Positions 1 through 5,184 of a stretch of DNA of 20,581 nucleotides are shown here, piece after piece. Source of the stretch: an uncultured Bacteroidota bacterium. Lineage in GTDB: Bacteria; Bacteroidota; Bacteroidia; Chitinophagales; Chitinophagaceae. Where the stretch lies: NCBI GenBank assembly GCA_903912405.1, contig CAIWHF010000026.1, forward strand, positions 1-20,581. Reading direction: 5' to 3'. Below the pieces are notes generated by a model. The model saw nothing but the letters and a program-made list of their open reading frames with translations. It had not been told where the DNA came from and ran no database searches. Numbering within the stretch: position 1 is the stretch's first letter; the number at the start of each line of letters is the position of its first letter. Made by a program: the position numbers and the translations under genes.

Positions 1-500
1 AGCGTTGCTTCTACATATAGTGTTTGAGAACCTGGAGTTACTAAATTATTGATAGCATTATTACGTGCATTGGTACACGTGAAAAAACGCCATTCTGCAC
101 ATTGTGTAGTCAAGGTTACATTACCAGAATAAACCCATTCTCTATATCCCGGAATAACATTAGATACACTCACACAGGTGCTTTGAGAATTTGGACAGCC
201 AATACTCACCTCTGTTCCATTCAAGGCACCAGCCATTGTTGTAGTAGCCTTGTTTAAAGTAAGTGTACTACAAAATCCTGTACAATTATTGGCATAGCCA
301 AGCGTAACCGTTGCCGGCTCGGTAGTACCTGCACAATCTCTATAAAAGATAAAATTAACTTTATACGTAGATCCACTGATCCACTGGTAAGTTATTTCAC
401 CACCAGCTGCATGTGATGCCAAAGATTGTTTACTAAATAAACCTATTTGTAATAAAATAAATAATATAGCAATGCTAATTTTAGAGCAATGAAGTTTCAT
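1..500 (-). CDS. Secreted surface protein, N-terminal part (cut by the window edge)
   Basis: Reading leftwards from an ATG at 500-498, an open frame of 166 codons runs to the window edge with no stop, so the C-terminus is missing. Residues 1-28 form a signal peptide: a short basic start, a hydrophobic core around residues 8-22, and a likely cut after SLA. The mature part resembles the N-terminal domain of the 1399-residue Ig-repeat protein at 5185-9384. Both have a Y-x-DC motif early on, then a Cys followed by an N-V/I-IPG segment, a YS-x-x-x-TL segment, WRF, and a closing L-x-x-EATL or L-EATL. It is rich in Cys and Thr, as expected of an exported protein. I infer another large surface protein, probably with Ig-like repeats and a type IX sorting domain outside the window. 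That C-terminus is not visible and the function is unknown. Confidence 0.8.
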   Translation of the reverse strand, partial: MKLHCSKISIAILFILLQIGLFSKQSLASHAAGGEITYQWISGSTYKVNFIFYRDCAGTTEPATVTLGYANNCTGFCSTLTLNKATTTMAGALNGTEVSIGCPNSQSTCVSVSNVIPGYREWVYSGNVTLTTQCAEWRFFTCTNARNNAINNLVTPGSQTLYVEAT

Positions 501-525
501 AAAGAATAGTATCGATTATTGGAAT

Positions 526-555
526 TAAATTTAACCAATTTTAATGTAGCCAACA
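526..555 (-). promoter_or_regulatory. Candidate promoter for the partial surface-protein gene
   Basis: On the minus strand a TTG (555-553) is followed after 19 nt by TAAATTTA (533-526), close to the Bacteroidota pattern TTG, about 17-23 nt, TAnnTTTG. The start codon lies 25 nt further on. The final G of the -7 element is replaced by A. The call rests on position and resemblance only, in AT-rich DNA. Confidence 0.35.
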
Positions 556-599
556 AAAAAAATAGTGTTACAACAGGATCCCCAAAGGAGATATTTTAT

Positions 600-1346
600 T
601 TATTTGCTTTTCACAATCAATGAAATAAACAAAATAAATAAGGAAATAAAAGATATGAAATATTCAACATATTGACTATCAATAACTTTGGAAAAATAAA
701 ATAAAGGGAAAAAGTGAACTAAAATGGAACTTAATAGTTTTATTGATAGTAAAAATATTATTATATAAGCTCCTATTTCCATTTTAGGGTTAGCAGCAAT
801 AAGAGTAATAAAACCACGTGTAGCAAAACGAATGAAGAGGATGCCAATGCAAGATCCAATAAATAGTAAAATAAGGTTAGAAGAATAAGCCGCTAGTGCA
901 AAAATATTATCTATAGAAAAAGCTAAATCCATAAACTCAACCATTATTATGGTACTTATAAAAAGTCCAAAATATGGGTTTAGTTGTTTATATATCCAAT
1001 TAGATTTATTTTCAATTGTATCTTCATCTTCACTTTTCTGTATTACTTTTTGTTTGTACCAATTAAAAAAAAGAAAAAGAAGATAAATGCCACCTAGGAA
1101 TTTCAACCACCAAAATTTCATTAAATAACTTGCGCACAAAAAAGCAATTATTCTAAACATATAGGCACCTACAATACCATACTGTAGGGCTTTTGACTGC
1201 TGATTTTTTGGCAAATCTACAACCATGGTTGCTAAAACGGCCGCATTATCAATTGACAATACAGCTTCTATAAGTATGATATTAATGACTATCAGTAAAG
1301 AAGAAATGGGATGCTGAATTATTTCATGTAAAAATTGAACGAACAT
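600..1346 (-). CDS. TerC family integral membrane protein
   Basis: A 248-residue polytopic membrane protein of the TerC/Alx/YkoY family. The family signature occurs twice, as expected for its internal duplication. E27 with SIDNAAVLA (D33, N34) lies in the first helix, and E137 with D140 and FSIDN (D146, N147) lies in the second half. These acidic residues are family-typical and are thought to bind a divalent metal. About seven hydrophobic segments are visible, with a charged cytoplasmic-type loop at residues 98-120. Characterised relatives export Mn2+ (E. coli Alx) or help load metal into secreted enzymes (B. subtilis MeeF and MeeY). The ATG shares its A with the TAA of the upstream nuclease gene (TAATG), so translation is probably coupled. 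An additional -7-like element lies 5 nt before the ATG. The substrate cannot be told from the sequence. Confidence 0.9.
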   Translation of the reverse strand: MFVQFLHEIIQHPISSLLIVINIILIEAVLSIDNAAVLATMVVDLPKNQQSKALQYGIVGAYMFRIIAFLCASYLMKFWWLKFLGGIYLLFLFFNWYKQKVIQKSEDEDTIENKSNWIYKQLNPYFGLFISTIIMVEFMDLAFSIDNIFALAAYSSNLILLFIGSCIGILFIRFATRGFITLIAANPKMEIGAYIIIFLLSIKLLSSILVHFFPLFYFSKVIDSQYVEYFISFISLFILFISLIVKSK

Positions 1347-2134
1347 TATCTCAAAGATATAAAAATACTAATTGGTAAATGATCGGATATTTTTCTAGCA
1401 TTTTTTAAAGAATTAAATGACGTAGAAAAGTCAATACTCAATGGTTCAGAAATTGATAATTCATTACTTTCAAAATAAAAATTATCATACATATTAGCCA
1501 AATGCAAACCATTTATTGATTTCATTTTTAATGTAGTTGCTGTTTTGGTGAGCGCATTTTTGAAATGATACGTATATAATTTATTAAATGCGCTATTGAA
1601 ATATGGACAATTGAAATCGCCTGCAATTACTACATGTTGGTTTTTTAAATTTGCTAATTGGTATAATTGAATAATTTCAAATTCGGGATGTTTATTTTTG
1701 GGTACCGTATGTAAATTAACTAACGTAAACGTATCTTTTTGATTAGCAAATGTAGCAATGTACGGTTCTCTATCAATAGTTAATTGGAGTGGAGCATATA
1801 AATACGGCTTACCAATAAGTTTAATTTTATTTTTCCATATAAAGGCATAGCGTTCTATACCCTTTCCAATAGTTGGATTACTTACTGCATAGTCCCAATC
1901 CGAACCCTTGTTTCTCAAACAATTTACTAATTGGGCAATGGCTTGCGGACCAGTGTAGGTTGCATTTACCTCTTGAATTACAATAACATCGTAAGACTTC
2001 ATTATATCCGCAATAAAATTGATGTTAGCTGGAGATTTAGACAGCCCAAAATTTTGAATATTCCAACTTAATACCTTTGTCTTAGCAACAACAGTATGGC
2101 AAAAAATAAAAAATAGTAGAAGGAGTCTATTCAT
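1346..2134 (-). CDS. Secreted endonuclease/exonuclease/phosphatase (EEP) family protein
   Basis: A 262-residue protein with a signal peptide at residues 1-17 (Leu/Phe-rich core, cut after VVA), so it should act outside the cytoplasm. The mature part shows the DNase I-like EEP motifs in order: WNIQNFG (24-30), catalytic-type Glu in IQEV (E55), NLHTVPKN (H142), GDFN (D173, N175) and SDH near the end (D251, H252). These residues coordinate Mg2+ or Mn2+ and carry out phosphodiester or phosphomonoester hydrolysis in the family. The domain fills the whole mature protein, with no extra sorting domain. DNA or RNA hydrolysis for nutrient or phosphate recovery is the likeliest role, but EEP members also cleave phospholipids or nucleotides, so the substrate is open. 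It overlaps the downstream TerC gene by one base, an arrangement that may matter for metal supply. Confidence 0.87.
   Translation of the reverse strand: MNRLLLLFFIFCHTVVAKTKVLSWNIQNFGLSKSPANINFIADIMKSYDVIVIQEVNATYTGPQAIAQLVNCLRNKGSDWDYAVSNPTIGKGIERYAFIWKNKIKLIGKPYLYAPLQLTIDREPYIATFANQKDTFTLVNLHTVPKNKHPEFEIIQLYQLANLKNQHVVIAGDFNCPYFNSAFNKLYTYHFKNALTKTATTLKMKSINGLHLANMYDNFYFESNELSISEPLSIDFSTSFNSLKNARKISDHLPISIFISLR
1352..1359 (-). promoter_or_regulatory. Possible internal promoter element for the TerC gene
   Basis: The minus strand reads TATCTTTG, an exact TAnnTTTG match, 5 nt before the TerC ATG and inside the last codons of the nuclease gene. If active it would start transcription at or next to the ATG, giving a leaderless mRNA. 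No TTG is seen at the usual -33 distance, so this may be chance. Confidence 0.35.
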
Positions 2135-2192
2135 TGTACAACAATTAAAAATAAATTATTAATTAATGCCAACGTAAGAAATAGAAAAAAGA

Positions 2193-2200
2193 CAAATTTA
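2193..2200 (-). promoter_or_regulatory. Candidate -7 promoter element for the nuclease-TerC pair
   Basis: TAAATTTG on the minus strand, an exact TAnnTTTG match, begins one base after the tRNA-Ser discriminator and lies 58 nt before the nuclease ATG. A -33 element would have to fall inside the T-arm and acceptor end of the tRNA gene, where TTC rather than TTG is present. The nuclease pair could instead be read through from the tRNA. Confidence 0.4.
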
Positions 2201-2201
2201 G

Positions 2202-2288
2202 CGGAGACGGCGAGATTCGAACTCGCGATACAGTTTCCCATATACACACTTTCCAGGCGTGCTCCTTCAACCACTCGGACACGTCTCC
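2202..2288 (-). tRNA. tRNA-Ser (anticodon GGA)
   Basis: An 87-nt tRNA with the long variable arm of the class II type. The acceptor arm pairs GGAGACG at the 5' end (2288-2282) with CGTCTCC (2209-2203), and the discriminator is G at 2202. The anticodon stem CACGC/GTGTG closes the loop CTGGAAA, with anticodon GGA at 2254-2252, which reads UCC and UCU serine codons. The T-loop TTCGAAT is intact. CCA is not encoded and must be added enzymatically. The gene lies 27 nt downstream of the TatD-family gene on the same strand, so it may be processed from a shared transcript or have its own promoter at the end of that gene. Confidence 0.97.
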
Positions 2289-2311
2289 GTTTTATTGGAA
2301 GCGCTAAGTTA

Positions 2312-2318
2312 CAAATTA
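2312..2318 (-). promoter_or_regulatory. Possible -7 element upstream of tRNA-Ser
   Basis: The minus strand reads TAATTTG, starting at the stop codon of the TatD-family gene and ending 23 nt before the tRNA. It has one base fewer between TA and TTTG than the usual TAnnTTTG. If real, the tRNA promoter overlaps the end of the preceding gene. Confidence 0.25.
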
Positions 2319-3089
2319 ATTGTGATTCTTAAAAATTTGATTAGCATTAATGCTTGTCTGAAGTGCAATATCATTAATGGACATTTGTTTGATCTCTGCC
2401 AATATAGTTGCAACTAATGGGATGTAAGCGGGTTCATTACGTTTGCCTCTATGTGGCTCCGGTGCTAAATAAGGTGCATCGGTTTCTAAAACTAGATCCT
2501 TTAAATCAATTTCTTTAATAATATTTTTCAATGCAGCATTCTTAAAGGTTAATACCCCACCAATTCCTAAATGAAATCCTAAATCTATTAATTGCTTAGC
2601 TTCATCTAATGTTCCACTGAAGCAATGAAATATACCTGTTAAATTACCTTGTTGTTTCTTAGCGATAATCTGTATGCAATCTTGCGTACTTTCTCTACTG
2701 TGCACAACAATAGGTAAAGCATTTTGAAGTGCCCAATCAATTTGTAGCTCAAAGGCCATTTTTTGATTTGCTACAAAAGTTTTATCCCAATAGTAATCTA
2801 AACCAATTTCCCCTATTGCTGAAAATCTATTTGCATTAATCAAATAGGTTTGCATGTTTTCTAGAACATGTTGAACGTCATCTTTTACATAACAAGGATG
2901 CAATCCCAACATCGGAAAGCAGTTATTTGGATAAGCACTGGCAAGGTCTAACATAGGTTGCAGTGTTGAAAGATCACAATTAGGCATAAATATTTTATTT
3001 ACTCCTTGTTCGTGGCTTTTTAAAAGTACGGAATCTATATCTTCAATAAATTGCTCATCATACAAATGCGCATGGGTATCTATAAACAT
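2316..3089 (-). CDS. TatD family metal-dependent hydrolase (DNase)
   Basis: A 257-residue cytoplasmic TIM-barrel hydrolase of the usual TatD/YcfH length. Metal-binding and catalytic motifs are complete: DTHAHL at the start (H6, H8), GEIGLDYYW (E94), VVHSRES (H130), FHCFSG (H155) and LETDAPYL (D204). Family members are 3'-5' exonucleases or endonucleases acting on single-stranded DNA or RNA, implicated in DNA repair and in nucleic-acid turnover; D-tyrosyl-tRNA deacylase activity has also been reported for relatives. The first ATG, at 3089, gives the expected MFIDTHAHL start. A -7 element lies only 4 nt upstream. The gene is divergent from the FAD oxidoreductase, with 59 nt between them. The family and fold are certain; the cellular substrate is not. 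Confidence 0.93.
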   Translation of the reverse strand: MFIDTHAHLYDEQFIEDIDSVLLKSHEQGVNKIFMPNCDLSTLQPMLDLASAYPNNCFPMLGLHPCYVKDDVQHVLENMQTYLINANRFSAIGEIGLDYYWDKTFVANQKMAFELQIDWALQNALPIVVHSRESTQDCIQIIAKKQQGNLTGIFHCFSGTLDEAKQLIDLGFHLGIGGVLTFKNAALKNIIKEIDLKDLVLETDAPYLAPEPHRGKRNEPAYIPLVATILAEIKQMSINDIALQTSINANQIFKNHN

Positions 3090-3093
3090 AGTG

Positions 3094-3101
3094 CAAAGAT
3101 A
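3094..3101 (-). promoter_or_regulatory. Promoter -7 element of the TatD-family gene, very close to the ATG
   Basis: TATCTTTG on the minus strand, an exact TAnnTTTG match, is followed by CACT and then the ATG at 3089. With initiation a few bases after the element, the transcript would begin at or within a base or two of the start codon. The 59-nt divergent intergenic region leaves little room for another promoter. A TTG occurs 24 nt further upstream, a slightly long spacing. Confidence 0.5.
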
Positions 3102-3111
3102 TTTTAATTAG

Positions 3112-3142
3112 TTGTTTTTTTAAAACAAGCACCGTTACTTTG
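3112..3142 (+). promoter_or_regulatory. Candidate promoter of the FAD oxidoreductase gene
   Basis: A TTG at 3112-3114 and a TACTTTG at 3136-3142 are separated by 21 nt, close to the Bacteroidota -33/-7 arrangement, with one base missing between TA and TTTG. Only TTTTAT separates the element from the ATG at 3149, again implying a very short or absent leader. The element overlaps an in-frame upstream TTG codon, which argues against that TTG as the start. Confidence 0.42.
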
Positions 3143-3148
3143 TTTTAT

Positions 3149-4135
3149 ATGAAATTAGATGTTTTAATTGTTGGACAAGGGATTGCTGGTACTATTGCCA
3201 GTTACCAACTAATTAATAAAGGCTATACTGTTGGTATAATTGATAACGCCAAACAGCATCTATCAAGCCAATTGGCAAGTGCTATAATCAATCCCTTAAG
3301 CGGTAAAAAATGGAATCAGGTTGCACAATTCGATAAATTTCTTAGTGATAGTTTATTATATTATAAAGGAATAGAAAAAATTTTAAACCAATCTATAATA
3401 AAGCCAAAAAATCATATTTACTTTTTTCAAAGTAAGGAGGAACAATTAGTTGCAAAACAACAAATTAACCCCGAATGGTTTACTATAAGTGAAGAGAAAG
3501 CATTTAAGAATATCAACAGTCCTTATGGCTTTGCACAGATAAAGCATTGTTATAGCATTGCACAGGATTTACTATTTGAAAAATGGAAACAATATATAGC
3601 ACAGCACTATTATATAGAAAACACCCTTTTTGAATATCAAGAGTTAAAACATATAAATAACCAGTGGCATTATAAAGACATACAATCAAATGCTATTATC
3701 TTTTGCGAAGGTATAAATGCAATAAACAATCCATATTTTAAAGATTTACCTTTTACCAAAAACAGAGGCGATGTTCTTTATGTAAACATAGCAGGATTAG
3801 ACAATAATTATATTTATAGTTTTAAAGAACGATTAGTACCAATTAAAAATCAACTTTTTTGGTTGGGCAGTAATCATACATGGGAATATACAGATTTATT
3901 AAAAAACGAAGAATGGGCTATTAGCTGCATACAGGATCTACAAGATCAATTACCCTATCCAATTCAGTTAATAGAACATAAAGTAGCGGAGCGACCAACG
4001 AGCATTGGACAACAAATTATGGCTATGCAGCACAAAGATTACTCCAATATGGGATTATTAAATGGGCTAGGCACAAGAGGTTTTTTGCAAGCCAGTACTC
4101 ATTGTAAAGATTTACTTGCGAAAATGCAATTATAA
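3149..4135 (+). CDS. FAD-dependent oxidoreductase (DAO family), substrate unknown
   Basis: A 328-residue flavoprotein of the D-amino-acid oxidase (DAO) type. It starts with a Rossmann beta strand and the dinucleotide loop GQGIAG (residues 9-14), followed by the acidic end of beta-2 (IIDN). The C-terminal NGLGTRG (about 305-311) is the second FAD-contact motif of DAO-like enzymes such as ThiO and the oxidase part of MnmC. There is no signal peptide, so it should be cytoplasmic. An in-frame TTG nine bases upstream (3140) could extend it by three residues, but it lies inside the candidate promoter, so the ATG is preferred. The stop is one base away from the convergent PorP-family stop. Glycine or sarcosine-like oxidase activity is possible, but no motif decides the substrate. 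Confidence 0.82.
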   Translation: MKLDVLIVGQGIAGTIASYQLINKGYTVGIIDNAKQHLSSQLASAIINPLSGKKWNQVAQFDKFLSDSLLYYKGIEKILNQSIIKPKNHIYFFQSKEEQLVAKQQINPEWFTISEEKAFKNINSPYGFAQIKHCYSIAQDLLFEKWKQYIAQHYYIENTLFEYQELKHINNQWHYKDIQSNAIIFCEGINAINNPYFKDLPFTKNRGDVLYVNIAGLDNNYIYSFKERLVPIKNQLFWLGSNHTWEYTDLLKNEEWAISCIQDLQDQLPYPIQLIEHKVAERPTSIGQQIMAMQHKDYSNMGLLNGLGTRGFLQASTHCKDLLAKMQL

Positions 4136-4136
4136 T

Positions 4137-5174
4137 TTAATTATTGAGGTTATTATCTTCAAAACCAGGACATAATACCTGATTATTAAATTTAGATTTA
4201 AACCCTCTATACCCAATGCCTACTTCAAAAGCGCCCGCATTCGAGATCCATTTAGAAACTTCTGGATTAGGTATATCGTAAGTACATGTTAGGTTATAAT
4301 TTTTATAATCAATTCTAAGCAAACCAATTATAGCATCATTTAGGCGATAATAAGAACCCATGGTCAAAGCGAAATAGGCGTCAGGCATTACAGATGGTTG
4401 ACGCCATGTAATGCTTGCACCACCAATCGTTTCTTCAAATGGATTTTGAGTAGAATAATTCCCAGTAAATGCTAAACTCCAGGCATTACTTAAGGTAAAA
4501 CGCAAACCAGCATTGAAGGAATATCGAATCGCTTTTCTTACATAAGCATCATTAAAATAAGAGGTTTTTGGTCTGTTTAAATTAAATGCTGCTGCTCCTA
4601 TATAATACTTAGTATTATTTTCTCTACCTAAACCACCAGATAAAGAAACTCCAGCAGCTAGCGTGTTGAAATTTATTTTATTGGCAAATACGAATTCCTT
4701 TGGATCCAAACTACCATCAAACGCTCCATTCGAAAATTGATTATTAGCGCGAATTCTAGTGGGATCAAAACTTTGTTGTACTGCTCCTCCTGTAAAACCT
4801 AAACTTATGTATGTGGCATGTTCGGATTCAATAGCTTTATTGAAAGTAAGTGAAGCATTAGCATACGTATTTTGAAGCGACAAACTACCGGCTACATCTT
4901 TAGACGCATTAAATCCTAGGGTAAAGAAATCTTTTAATCCATCTTTAATAAGTATTTTATTCTGTGCTTGAATATAGGCTGTATTGATGGGTGAATTTAA
5001 ATAAGCCCATTGATTTCTATATATAGCATTAACGATAAAATCTCCTCTAAAAATACCCGCTAATCCAGGATTTCTATTAAGATTTTCATCATTGAATTGC
5101 GACATTAAAGCATCTTGAGCAAGTGCAACAACGTGCATAGAAACAAGTAAAAAAGTAATGTATATTTTTTTCAT
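4137..5174 (-). CDS. PorP/SprF family type IX secretion system outer-membrane protein
   Basis: A 345-residue beta-barrel-type protein with signal peptide 1-19 (cut after ALA, leaving Gln at the mature N-terminus). The mature start carries the PorP/SprF family pattern: an MSQF-x-x-x-x-LN-x-NP-GLAG segment, then a YRNQW motif near residue 53. The rest is an alternation of amphipathic strands rich in Tyr, Asn and Gly, as in outer-membrane barrels. SprF is needed to export or anchor the adhesin SprB in Flavobacterium, and PorP is a T9SS component in Porphyromonas. The gene begins 10 nt after the giant Ig-repeat gene on the same strand, the usual cargo-then-partner order, so it is probably the dedicated outer-membrane partner of that protein rather than the core PorP. 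Its stop is nearly fused to that of the convergent oxidoreductase. Confidence 0.92.
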   Translation of the reverse strand: MKKIYITFLLVSMHVVALAQDALMSQFNDENLNRNPGLAGIFRGDFIVNAIYRNQWAYLNSPINTAYIQAQNKILIKDGLKDFFTLGFNASKDVAGSLSLQNTYANASLTFNKAIESEHATYISLGFTGGAVQQSFDPTRIRANNQFSNGAFDGSLDPKEFVFANKINFNTLAAGVSLSGGLGRENNTKYYIGAAAFNLNRPKTSYFNDAYVRKAIRYSFNAGLRFTLSNAWSLAFTGNYSTQNPFEETIGGASITWRQPSVMPDAYFALTMGSYYRLNDAIIGLLRIDYKNYNLTCTYDIPNPEVSKWISNAGAFEVGIGYRGFKSKFNNQVLCPGFEDNNLNN

Positions 5175-5184
5175 GATTTAAATT

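Noticed and set aside
557..594. Terminator after the TerC gene: a 6-bp stem (with one G-U) at 580-594 and an 8-T tract at 564-557 on the minus strand
   Set aside because: The T-tract lies 15 nt from the stem base and the stem is short, so this is not a convincing intrinsic terminator, though termination here is plausible.
2202..2288. tRNA-Ser as a possible integration site for a mobile element
   Set aside because: No integrase, no repeated tRNA 3' end and no foreign-looking cargo occur next to it; neighbouring genes are ordinary.
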